From assembly GCF_029067145.1 (NCBI RefSeq), contig NZ_JAIEFA010000095.1, forward strand, positions 1-15,845: a stretch of DNA of 15,845 bases. The letters are read 5' to 3'. Both the position numbers and the translations under genes were made by a program. Under the pieces are notes generated by a model. It saw only the letters and a list, made by a program, of their open reading frames with translations. It searched no databases and was not told the origin of the DNA. This DNA comes from Helicobacter sp. (GTDB lineage: Bacteria > Campylobacterota > Campylobacteria > Campylobacterales > Helicobacteraceae). Positions 7,282 through 14,962 of this stretch are shown in pieces; positions within the stretch are counted from its first letter, which is position 1; each line of letters starts with the position of its first letter.

Positions 7282-8507
7282 TGCAAAATACTCAAATAAT
7301 TGCTAGAGAAGCACTGAAAGCGTTGTTAAAAGAGGGTAAAGAGCCTACACCGGAATTTTATGCTGAAGCTTTTTATGCTCAAGCAAAAAAATTAGGAAGT
7401 AATGTAGGAGAAATAGACTTTAGCACAGAAAAAATCCTTGAAATGTTAGACAAGGAAGTAAGAGAGAGTTTATTTAATCGTAAATTTAAAAATAAAAATG
7501 AATTAATTACTTCTTTGGTAAAATCTATCCATCATCTGTTTTTTTATAAGAGGAATTTTTATACTCAATTAGAGATTCTAAAGTTACTTTTGCGTTTGCT
7601 CACGACACATCCACATAAGGAAATTAGTATGCTTGCCAAAGGACAATTATTAGAAATTGATAAACTCAATGCGCAATCTATGCAAATATGGCGTGAGCGT
7701 TGGGCAGAACAGATGAAAGGAATCGTAGAATTGGATTTTGTAGAGTTGGCAAAAGGTTTGGAGATTTTGAGCGGGTTTAAGATTCAAAATTCTTCGTTTT
7801 GTCATTGGCAAGAGGAAGCACGCAAGTGTTTGAAAAAAAATGCGAGCAAAGAAACCAAGATGAAACTCTTGCACAAATTGGAAAAAGTTTTGAAAGAACA
7901 ATTCTCCAAGTTAGGGCAAAATCAAGTTACAAAAGAATCCTCAAAACATCATCAAATAAAAAATGCTACACATCAGCCAAAACACAAATCTACTCCTTTG
8001 AAATATAATGCAATTTATTCTTTGCCGATAGATTCAATGACAACGCTTGTAAGCAAGGAAGGAATGCAAGAAGTATTAGATTTTGCGGAATCGCAATTTC
8101 AAAACAATCAAAAAAATTATTCCGTGATTGTTTTTGGGATTGCAGCCTATGAAAAGGTTAAGGAGCATTTCGGATTGGAGGCTGCTAAACGCGTAATGGC
8201 AACTTTGGGGAGATTGCTCAAACAATACAGCAACGAAAGTGATTTGATAGCATATTATGGCGAGGAAGAATTTTTGGCTTGTTTGCTAGAACGTTCCAAA
8301 GAGGAGGCGATAGAATTTATCCGCAATTTGGATTCCATAGTTAGCCAAAGTATTTTTATGTTTCAGCAAACGCGCATTAATATTTCTCTAAGCGCGCAAG
8401 TCTCGCACAGGGTAGAATCTGAAAATTTAGAGAATATGTTAAAAGTGAGTCTGGAGGAATTTAGCAAACACAAAGACTCAAAAGGAATTATTGATTATGA
8501 ATCTTAA
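7281..8507 (+). CDS. Degenerate GGDEF-domain protein (Cj1089c-like)
   Basis: A 408-residue soluble-looking protein with no signal peptide or membrane helix. The helical N-terminal part contains REALKALLKEGKEPTPEFY, resembling the PTPEFY block seen at the start of some diguanylate cyclases. A Lys/His/Gln-rich linker covers about residues 205-245. The C-terminal 160 residues follow the GGDEF fold: DSMTTL at 251-256 where cyclases have DxLTxL, and YYGEEEF with GEEEF at 327-331 in place of GGDEF. The strand usually carrying the metal-binding Asp (IDxF) reads VIVFGIAAYEKV, so that Asp is absent, and the second Gly of the signature is Glu. I infer it does not make c-di-GMP. It overlaps the lptE stop by one base (TAATG) and overlaps folC. 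I recall a similar hypothetical gene, Cj1089c, at this place in C. jejuni and none in H. pylori. Confidence 0.75.
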   Translation: MQNTQIIAREALKALLKEGKEPTPEFYAEAFYAQAKKLGSNVGEIDFSTEKILEMLDKEVRESLFNRKFKNKNELITSLVKSIHHLFFYKRNFYTQLEILKLLLRLLTTHPHKEISMLAKGQLLEIDKLNAQSMQIWRERWAEQMKGIVELDFVELAKGLEILSGFKIQNSSFCHWQEEARKCLKKNASKETKMKLLHKLEKVLKEQFSKLGQNQVTKESSKHHQIKNATHQPKHKSTPLKYNAIYSLPIDSMTTLVSKEGMQEVLDFAESQFQNNQKNYSVIVFGIAAYEKVKEHFGLEAAKRVMATLGRLLKQYSNESDLIAYYGEEEFLACLLERSKEEAIEFIRNLDSIVSQSIFMFQQTRINISLSAQVSHRVESENLENMLKVSLEEFSKHKDSKGIIDYES

Positions 8508-9744
8508 TGCACACAATGAGACGCAATTAGAAAGATTTTTAGATGAAAAGGGATTAGAATATGCTCCCTTTGACCCCACGCGTGCTCCTAAAATTTTAAA
8601 ACAATTAAACATTGTGTATTTGCCTACGCAAACAATCGTCCAAGTGATTGGCACAAATGGCAAGGGAAGCACAGGGAGGTTTTTAAGTTCAATATTGCAT
8701 AAAATTGGATTTAATGTCGGGCATTTTAGCTCTCCACATTTGTTGTGTCTGGAGGAGAGATTTTGGAAAAATGGAGCGAATCTTTCAAGAGAGGTTTTGA
8801 ATGAAGCATTTTTGGCATTGGATTCCACTGCAGAATTGCAATTAGAAAAAGCAAGCTATTTTGAAGTTCTAACTTTTTTGGCTTTAGAGGTTTTCAAAGA
8901 TTGTGATATTTTGGTGCTTGAAGCAGGGCTTGGGGGTGAATTTGATTCCACAACAACTTGTGTGCAAGCAGAATTATCGCTTTTTACGAGTATTGGTTTA
9001 GACCATCAAGAATTTTTGGGGGATACTTTAGAAAAAATCGCAACAACCAAATTAAAAGCAATGTCTAAAAGAGCAATTTTGGGATTCCAAAGCGAAAATG
9101 CAGAGGAAATTGTAAGCATTGCACGAGAAATCGCCAAAGAAAAAAATGCAACATTAGAAATCCTTAAAGAAATTCCTAGCGAAATTTCTCAATGGATTGT
9201 AAGGCAAGATTATCCCTATTTTCAAGCACAAAATCTAACTTTGGCTTATTATGGTTTCTTGGCTTTGAAAGAAATCTTGGAGCAAAAACAAAAATTATCA
9301 CAAAATGTTTTAGTAAATTTTTCGCTAGAATGTTTAAAGATTCTGCCTCCATTGGATTTACAAGGGCGTATGCAAAGACTTGCGCCCAATCTTTATTTAG
9401 ATGTTGCACACAATGTCAATGCGGCGCAAGCGTTAGTAAAGCAATTTAAAAATCATCATTTTAGCCAAAATAAATGTGTTTTAATTTATAATTCATACTT
9501 TGATAAAAATCCTCGCGCGGTTTTGAGTGCGTTAGCACCGATAATCAAACGCGTAGAGATATTAGAAATTGCCAATATGCGAATGATTGCAAAGGCTCAA
9601 TTAGAAAAGATTTTACAAGAATTAAAGATAGAATTTAAAGATTTTAAAATGATGAATCTTAATCCAGAAGAAAATTATTTAGTATGCGGTTCATTTAGTG
9701 TTGTCGCAGAGTTTTTGACACATTTTTCAAAAACAAAAAGATAG
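8497..9744 (+). CDS. folC: Folylpolyglutamate synthase (possibly bifunctional dihydrofolate synthase)
   Basis: A Mur-ligase-family enzyme that adds glutamate to folates using ATP; many bacterial FolC proteins also make dihydrofolate from dihydropteroate. The 415 residues show the P-loop GTNGKGS at 52-58, FSSPHL shortly after, LEAGLGGEFDSTT near residue 150, and SIGLDHQEFLGDTLEKIATTK near residues 165-185, all FolC hallmarks. The C-terminal domain has the LDVAHNVNAA block. I chose the ATG at 8497 (MNLNAHNETQ); AAGGA at 8482-8486 is ten bases upstream, a rather long spacing. A TTG two codons earlier (8491) sits closer to that site and cannot be excluded. It overlaps the previous gene by 11 bases. 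Whether it has both activities cannot be told from sequence. Confidence 0.92.
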   Translation: MNLNAHNETQLERFLDEKGLEYAPFDPTRAPKILKQLNIVYLPTQTIVQVIGTNGKGSTGRFLSSILHKIGFNVGHFSSPHLLCLEERFWKNGANLSREVLNEAFLALDSTAELQLEKASYFEVLTFLALEVFKDCDILVLEAGLGGEFDSTTTCVQAELSLFTSIGLDHQEFLGDTLEKIATTKLKAMSKRAILGFQSENAEEIVSIAREIAKEKNATLEILKEIPSEISQWIVRQDYPYFQAQNLTLAYYGFLALKEILEQKQKLSQNVLVNFSLECLKILPPLDLQGRMQRLAPNLYLDVAHNVNAAQALVKQFKNHHFSQNKCVLIYNSYFDKNPRAVLSALAPIIKRVEILEIANMRMIAKAQLEKILQELKIEFKDFKMMNLNPEENYLVCGSFSVVAEFLTHFSKTKR

Positions 9745-9748
9745 GGGG
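9743..9748 (+). promoter_or_regulatory. Ribosome binding site for the M23 peptidase (GTG start)
   Basis: AGGGGG lies four bases before GTG at 9753 and overlaps the folC stop. An ATG at 9751 overlaps this GTG but is followed at once by TGA in its frame, so GTG is the likely start. Confidence 0.55.
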
Positions 9749-9752
9749 AAAT

Positions 9753-10688
9753 GTGAAGAATCGCTTTGTTGTTACTATTACAGATGTAAATGGTTCTAAA
9801 CAATACAATATCCACCAATATATGAAGCAAATTATGCTGTATGTCATTTTGCTTGTTGTGGTGATATTTTTCTTTAGTTTTATCTCTATTCGTCTGCTTT
9901 TAAAAGAAGTGAAACAGATTGAAATAAAACGCGATTTAATGCAGCAAGAGTATTTAAAAATCAACGAAAAAAATGAGCAATTACGCGCTTTGGTAGATGA
10001 AAAAACAGAAGAATTAGTAAAAGTTTCTGATAGAATTGAGGATTTAGAAGGAATCGTAGGCTTAAGCGACCAGATTATTGAAGCACCGCAAGATTTAAGT
10101 TTGATTGAACGCGTGGATTTAGCAAGGATAACAGGCGCGCAAAAGGCATTTGTAATGCAATTAATCCCTAATGGCGTTCCTTTGCGTGGAGGTTATCGTA
10201 TCACTTCTGAATGGGGAGCACGCGTGAATCCCGTCTTACAGCGCACCCAACCTCATAATGGCATAGACTTTGGAATCCCTGTTGGGACGCCGATTTATGC
10301 GCCTGCAGATGGTGTGGCAGATTTTACCAATAATGGTTATAATGGTGGTTATGGAATTATGGTAAAATTAGAACATTCTTTTGGATTCAAAACATTTTAT
10401 GCTCATTTGAGCAAAATTGTTGTGAATAAGGGAGATTTTGTGCAACGCGGGCAACTCATCGCATATTCTGGAAATAGCGGTAGAAGCACTGGACCGCATT
10501 TGCATTATGAAATTCGCTATTTAAGTCGCGACCTTAATCCACGTCCATTTATAGAATGGACGATGCGGGATTATACGCAAATTTTTGAAAAGGAGAAAAA
10601 CATAAAATGGCAATCTTTGCTAACAATGATAAACAAATTAGTGGAAATTCAGGCAACACCAGCATTATCGCACAAGGAACAAAAATAA
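9753..10688 (+). CDS. csd1: M23 (LytM) peptidoglycan endopeptidase, Csd1-type cell-shape factor
   Basis: A membrane-anchored zinc endopeptidase of the LytM/M23 family; in H. pylori Csd1 cuts DD-crosslinks to give helical shape. The 311 residues comprise a short cytoplasmic head, one transmembrane helix (about 27-46), a periplasmic coiled-coil-like segment (about 50-105) and the LytM domain (about 135-260). Zinc and catalytic residues are all present: H168 and D172 in PHNGIDFG, and H249 and H251 in GPHLHYE, so it should be active. It starts with GTG. Its last 82 bases (27 codons) overlap the start of the bactofilin gene in another frame. H. pylori has two adjacent M23 genes here, csd1 and the degenerate csd2; only one is present, and with intact motifs it is closer to Csd1. 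The symbol is by homology and context. Confidence 0.87.
   Translation: MKNRFVVTITDVNGSKQYNIHQYMKQIMLYVILLVVVIFFFSFISIRLLLKEVKQIEIKRDLMQQEYLKINEKNEQLRALVDEKTEELVKVSDRIEDLEGIVGLSDQIIEAPQDLSLIERVDLARITGAQKAFVMQLIPNGVPLRGGYRITSEWGARVNPVLQRTQPHNGIDFGIPVGTPIYAPADGVADFTNNGYNGGYGIMVKLEHSFGFKTFYAHLSKIVVNKGDFVQRGQLIAYSGNSGRSTGPHLHYEIRYLSRDLNPRPFIEWTMRDYTQIFEKEKNIKWQSLLTMINKLVEIQATPALSHKEQK
10590..10595 (+). promoter_or_regulatory. Ribosome binding site for the bactofilin gene, inside the M23 gene
   Basis: AAGGAG lies 11 bases before the ATG at 10607, within the M23 coding sequence. The spacing is long, but it is the only strong site nearby and it supports independent translation of the overlapped bactofilin start. 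Confidence 0.5.
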
Positions 10689-11071
10689 AAGGCGATGTGA
10701 TTAGTGAGTGCAATTTACATGTTGATGGGACTTTAGAGGGTAACATTATCGCTAAAACAAATGTTGCGATTGGTAAAAATGGTAGTGTCAATGGTAGTAT
10801 TAATTCTGAACATTTGGTGGTAAGTGGGAAATTAATGGGAAATTGCGAATGCAATATTGTAGAGATTTTACCACAAGGTAGAATTGATGGCAGCATTACC
10901 GCTAAAGAATTGATTATTGAAAAAACAGGTGAATTTGTTGGGCAAAGTGTTGTGTATAAAAACAATGAATGCACCAATGGGTTTGATAAAATCAATAAAA
11001 TGGGTTTAGATAAATCAAAAGTGACTCCCTTTAGTCTAAAAAAATCAGAGGATGGCGGTGAGTCAAAGTAG
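10607..11071 (+). CDS. ccmA: Bactofilin, CcmA-type cell-shape protein
   Basis: Bactofilins polymerise into nucleotide-free cytoskeletal filaments made of a right-handed beta-helix. In H. pylori, CcmA organises the shape machinery with Csd proteins at the inner membrane. The 154-residue protein begins MAIFANNDK, nearly the H. pylori CcmA opening, then has the bactofilin core from IIAQGTKIKG (20-29) to about residue 115. The core shows recurring beta-helix turns such as HVDGTLEGNI, GSVNGSI and GRIDGSI. A polar, Lys/Ser-rich tail of about 35 residues follows. The ATG is 82 bases upstream of the M23 stop; the match of this N-terminus to CcmA supports it. The gene's end overlaps mfd by 20 bases. 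Confidence 0.93.
   Translation: MAIFANNDKQISGNSGNTSIIAQGTKIKGDVISECNLHVDGTLEGNIIAKTNVAIGKNGSVNGSINSEHLVVSGKLMGNCECNIVEILPQGRIDGSITAKELIIEKTGEFVGQSVVYKNNECTNGFDKINKMGLDKSKVTPFSLKKSEDGGESK
11047..11051 (+). promoter_or_regulatory. Possible ribosome binding site bearing on the mfd start
   Basis: AGAGG directly abuts the ATG at 11052, too close to serve it well, but lies six bases before an in-frame GTG at 11058. The true mfd start may therefore be GTG 11058, two codons shorter. Confidence 0.35.
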
Positions 11072-14000
11072 CGTTTATGCGTATCTAAAAGGTTTTAAAA
11101 AAGAATTTGATTCCCATTTCAAAAATGGTTTAATTATCATAAGTGAAGAGAGGCAAAGTGCGCTAAATGCTAGTGATGTTGCACAATTTTTAGGAATTAA
11201 TACTTTCGTATTACCAGATTTTCGCGCTAAATTTGGCGAGGATTTGCGCAGTTTTCAAGAAGAGTTAAGTGAAATCTTTGTCGTGCTAAGAGGGTTTTAT
11301 TCTTGCAAAAGCCCAAAGATTCTCTTTAGCCCTCTTTCTACTTTATTGTATCCGCTACCCAATGCGGAATCCCTCCAAAGTATTGAATTAAAAGTCGGTT
11401 CCACTCTTTCTTTAAAAGATTTCAAAGAAACTTTATTTTACTTGGGCTATGAATTTGTGGATTTGGTAGAACTTAGTGGTGAAGTCTCTATTAGAGGAGA
11501 GATTATTGATATATTTAGCTCGCAACCTTATCGTATAATACTTTTTGGCGATGAGATAGAGAGTATCCGCGCATTTGATGTGCAAAGCCAACTTTGTTCC
11601 AAAGAGGAATTAGAAACGCTTGCGATTCCACCCGCATTTTTTAACCTCAATGCACAATCTCATACTATTTTGCAAAATATCATCTTAGAGCAACAAACTT
11701 CTTTTTTAGATATTGAAAAAAGCAGCAGTCTGGCTAGTTTTGGGTTTTGGTATTTAGATAAAATTAACGCTGCGCAAGATTTTTTGCAAACTTATCCGTT
11801 TGTTGTATTGCCAAATGTTAAGGAATTTGCAAAAGAAATTTTAGAATTTCAAGAATACAATGAACAAAGTTTGCAAAGAATCTTAAAGAGCAAAGAAATC
11901 CCTAAAAGCGAAGAATATCAGGATTTTGATTATCATTTCAATACTTTAAAAAACTTTTTGGAATTTCACAAAAATAAACAAATTACTATTATTGCAAAGA
12001 CGGAATCCCAAGTGCGTCAAGCAGGAATTGCATTAGCAGACACGCATTTTAGGATTCTATTGGATTTGGATATTTCGGTTAATATTTTGGGCAAAGAGGA
12101 GCTTATTTTATCGCTTAATTCTCCCCAAAAACAAAAAAAGCGTCCTAGAGCTAAAATCTTTTTAGATGAGTTAAATATTGGTGATTATGTTGTGCATTGT
12201 GATTATGGTGTGGCAATTTTTAATGGAATCGTGCAGGCAAATATCTTTGGAGCGACGCGTGATTTTATTGAGTTGCGCTATTTGGGCGAGGACAAACTGC
12301 TTTTGCCTGTTGAAAACTTAGAAAGAATTGACCGCTATGTGGCAGATAGTGGAGGGATTCCATTGTTAGACCGCTTAGGCAAAGGCTCTTTTGCAAAACT
12401 CAAAGAAAAAGTCAGGGAAAAACTTTTCATCATCGCAAATGCAATCATCGCATTAGCGGCAAAACGCGAATTGCTTGATGGCGTGGTTTTTGATACAACA
12501 AAAGAGGAAATTTTAATCTTCCAAAACCAAAGTGGATTCCATTATACAGAAGACCAAACGCAAGCGATTGCAGAGATTTTTAAGGATTTAAGCTCGGGGC
12601 GCGTAATGGATAGGCTCTTAAGCGGAGATGTGGGATTTGGCAAAACAGAAGTAGCGATGAATGCAATGTTTGCAGCATTTTTAAGTGGTTATCAGTCTGC
12701 TATTATTGCCCCAACAACTTTATTGGCGTATCAGCATTTCAATACTTTGCAAGAACGTTTTGCGCCCTTTGGGTTGAAATTAGCCCGCCTAGACCGCTAT
12801 GTGAGCGCAAAAGACAAAAAAAATATTTTAGCTAGTCTTAAAAAGGGTGATTTAAACGCAGTAGTTGGCACGCACGCACTTTTTAATGTAGAATTTAAAA
12901 ATTTAGCCCTCATCATTGTAGATGAGGAGCATAAATTTGGAGTGAAACAAAAAGAAAAGATTAAAGAATTAAGCCAAAATATTCATTTGCTTTCTATGTC
13001 TGCTACTCCGATTCCAAGAACGCTTAATATGGCACTTTCTCGCATTAAAGGTTTGAGCGAGTTAAAAACCCCTCCAAGCGAGAGACAAGCCACGCGCACT
13101 TTTGTGAAAGCTTACGATGAATCTTTGTTAAAAGAAGTCATCTTGCGTGAGATTCGCAGAGGTGGGCAAATCTTTTATATCCACAACAATATTGCTACAA
13201 TGGCACAAAAAAAAGAGGAACTTTTAAGTCTTTTGCCGCAATTAAAGCTTGCGATTCTGCATTCGCAAATTCCCTCTGCGCAAGCAGAAGACATTGTGCT
13301 AGATTTTGCCAAAGGTGCGTATCATCTCTTGCTTTGCACGAGCATTGTAGAATCAGGGATTCATCTGCCTAATGCCAATACGATTTTAGTAGATGGTGCG
13401 GATTGTTTTGGAATCGCAGATTTACACCAATTACGCGGACGCGTGGGGCGAAGCAATAAAGAGGGATTTTGTTATCTTTTAGTAGAGGATTTTGAAAGCA
13501 TTACCGCAGATGCAAAAAAACGTCTTTTGGCATTAGAGAAAAACTCATTTCTAGGCAGTGGTGGGGCATTAGCCTATCACGATTTAGAGATTCGCGGAGG
13601 AGGCAATCTAGTGGGCGAAGCACAAAGCGGACATATCAAAAATATAGGCTATTCTCTGTATTTGCGCTTGCTTGAGGAGGCGATTTTTACTTTGAGTGGC
13701 GATGTGCAACAAAAACAAAGCCCTATTGATGTGAAACTTAGCGTTACGGCATTTTTAAATCCTGAACTGATAGAATCGGAGCGGTTGCGTTTGGAGATTT
13801 ATCGGAGGCTTTCTAAGAGCGAAGACGAAAATGCTGTGTTTTTGATTGAGGGGGAGATTGAGGAGCGATTTGGGAGATTAGATGTCTATACAAGGCAGTT
13901 TTTGGACTTGATTCGTATTAAAATTATTGCGCGGAATTGTGGAATCACAAGCATTTTGAATTACCAACAAAACATTTCTTTTGTGGATTTAAAGGGCGAG

Positions 14001-14114
14001 AAATTGACGATTAAAGCTACAAGCAAAGATGAAGATGATTTGCTAGCAGCGGTTTTTGCGCATTTAGAAAGTCTAAAGTCCAAACAATTACAGAATAAAA
14101 GTAAAGAATCTTAA
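11052..14114 (+). CDS. mfd: Transcription-repair coupling factor Mfd
   Basis: Mfd is a DNA translocase that pushes stalled RNA polymerase off damaged templates and recruits UvrA to start nucleotide excision repair. The 1020 residues follow the family plan: an N-terminal UvrB-homology region, then the CarD-like RNA-polymerase-interacting domain starting at GDYVVH (from residue 377) and continuing through VENLERIDRYV. The RecG-like motor has Walker A GDVGFGKT at 525-532, Walker B DEEH at 624-627, SATPIPRTLNMAL and QLRGRVGRS (motif VI). A C-terminal regulatory domain follows. It is shorter than E. coli Mfd (1148 residues) but about the length I recall for H. pylori. It overlaps the bactofilin end by 20 bases; the start may be ATG 11052 or GTG 11058. 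All helicase motifs look intact. Confidence 0.96.
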   Translation: MAVSQSSVYAYLKGFKKEFDSHFKNGLIIISEERQSALNASDVAQFLGINTFVLPDFRAKFGEDLRSFQEELSEIFVVLRGFYSCKSPKILFSPLSTLLYPLPNAESLQSIELKVGSTLSLKDFKETLFYLGYEFVDLVELSGEVSIRGEIIDIFSSQPYRIILFGDEIESIRAFDVQSQLCSKEELETLAIPPAFFNLNAQSHTILQNIILEQQTSFLDIEKSSSLASFGFWYLDKINAAQDFLQTYPFVVLPNVKEFAKEILEFQEYNEQSLQRILKSKEIPKSEEYQDFDYHFNTLKNFLEFHKNKQITIIAKTESQVRQAGIALADTHFRILLDLDISVNILGKEELILSLNSPQKQKKRPRAKIFLDELNIGDYVVHCDYGVAIFNGIVQANIFGATRDFIELRYLGEDKLLLPVENLERIDRYVADSGGIPLLDRLGKGSFAKLKEKVREKLFIIANAIIALAAKRELLDGVVFDTTKEEILIFQNQSGFHYTEDQTQAIAEIFKDLSSGRVMDRLLSGDVGFGKTEVAMNAMFAAFLSGYQSAIIAPTTLLAYQHFNTLQERFAPFGLKLARLDRYVSAKDKKNILASLKKGDLNAVVGTHALFNVEFKNLALIIVDEEHKFGVKQKEKIKELSQNIHLLSMSATPIPRTLNMALSRIKGLSELKTPPSERQATRTFVKAYDESLLKEVILREIRRGGQIFYIHNNIATMAQKKEELLSLLPQLKLAILHSQIPSAQAEDIVLDFAKGAYHLLLCTSIVESGIHLPNANTILVDGADCFGIADLHQLRGRVGRSNKEGFCYLLVEDFESITADAKKRLLALEKNSFLGSGGALAYHDLEIRGGGNLVGEAQSGHIKNIGYSLYLRLLEEAIFTLSGDVQQKQSPIDVKLSVTAFLNPELIESERLRLEIYRRLSKSEDENAVFLIEGEIEERFGRLDVYTRQFLDLIRIKIIARNCGITSILNYQQNISFVDLKGEKLTIKATSKDEDDLLAAVFAHLESLKSKQLQNKSKES

Positions 14115-14122
14115 GGAACACA

Positions 14123-14962
14123 ATGCGATTTGGAATAATTGGGGATATTGTCGGCAAGATTGGCAGGAGGCAAGTGGCGCATTATTTGCCTCAAGCAAAA
14201 GAGGAATTTGCATTGGATTTTGTCGTGGCAAATGGGGAGAATGCAAGCCACGGATTTGGGCTTAGTATTTCTTGTGTGCAGGAGCTTCAAGAGGCGGGCG
14301 TCAATGTCTTTACGGGAGGGAATCATATTTGGGACAAAAAGGATATTTTTCCTCTTTTGGCATTGGAAAATTCCAATGTCTTGCGTCCGCATAACTATCC
14401 GCAAGGTGTGGTGGGAAGTGGAATCTATCGCGGGAAAATCAGAAATGAGCCTTTTGCGATTCTTAATCTAATGGGGCATTTTGGTATGCCACAATGCGAC
14501 AATGCGTTTCTTTGTGCCAAAAGTGCGGTGGAATCGCTACATCAAGAGGGGATTTTTAATATCCTTTTGGATTTTCACGCAGAAGCAACAAGCGAGAAGC
14601 GCGCAATGTTTATGATGCTAAAGGGGCAAATTAGCACGATTTGTGGCACGCATACGCACATAGGCACAGATGATTTGGAGATTTTTAGTGGGACATTTGG
14701 CGTAAGCGATATTGGAATGTGTGGCGCAAGAGAAAGCGTAATTGGAATGGACGCAAAAGAACCAATTGAGCGGTTTTTAACCGGTTTGCCTAATCGCCTC
14801 AATGTGCCAGAGGGGAATGGAATCCCGAGTATTTTTCAGATGATTGTATGTGAGATTACGCAGGGACAATGTATGCAAGCCTTTAAGCTCAAAGCAGTGG
14901 ATAATGGAAAACTGCAAAAGACATTGAGCGCGGATAAGGAAAAGAAATGTTTAAAACAATAG
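14123..14962 (+). CDS. YmdB-family metallophosphoesterase
   Basis: A member of the YmdB/TIGR00282 calcineurin-like phosphoesterases; B. subtilis YmdB is a cyclic-nucleotide phosphodiesterase that affects biofilm and motility. The 279 residues start with MRFGIIGDIVGKIGR, where D8 is the first metal ligand. Further metal-site blocks are NGEN at 37-40, GGNH at 65-68 and GTHTH at 175-179, with DFHAEATSEK around residue 150 (H152). All expected ligands appear present, so it should be active. AAGGA at 14113-14117, overlapping the mfd stop, lies five bases before the ATG and supports the start. Its 3' end overlaps the next gene by 16 bases. The substrate in this organism is unknown, and no symbol is assigned because the cellular role may differ from B. 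subtilis. Confidence 0.88.
   Translation: MRFGIIGDIVGKIGRRQVAHYLPQAKEEFALDFVVANGENASHGFGLSISCVQELQEAGVNVFTGGNHIWDKKDIFPLLALENSNVLRPHNYPQGVVGSGIYRGKIRNEPFAILNLMGHFGMPQCDNAFLCAKSAVESLHQEGIFNILLDFHAEATSEKRAMFMMLKGQISTICGTHTHIGTDDLEIFSGTFGVSDIGMCGARESVIGMDAKEPIERFLTGLPNRLNVPEGNGIPSIFQMIVCEITQGQCMQAFKLKAVDNGKLQKTLSADKEKKCLKQ

Noticed and set aside
7281..8507. HolA (DNA polymerase III delta), because holA follows leuS-lptE in E. coli
   Set aside because: There is no HolA-like sequence; the C-terminal half fits a degenerate GGDEF pattern instead.
8478..8828. Antisense open frame of 116 codons opposite the start of folC
   Set aside because: It covers the conserved FolC P-loop region on the other strand; there is no family resemblance or convincing ribosome site.
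10560..10700. Frameshift joining the M23 and bactofilin genes
   Set aside because: Each frame encodes a complete family-typical protein, and the bactofilin has its own CcmA-like start, so a true overlap is more likely than an error.
14139..14471. Forward open frame of 110 codons inside the YmdB gene
   Set aside because: The overlapping YmdB frame has all metal-binding motifs; this frame has a Trp/Arg/Ile-rich composition typical of a shadow.
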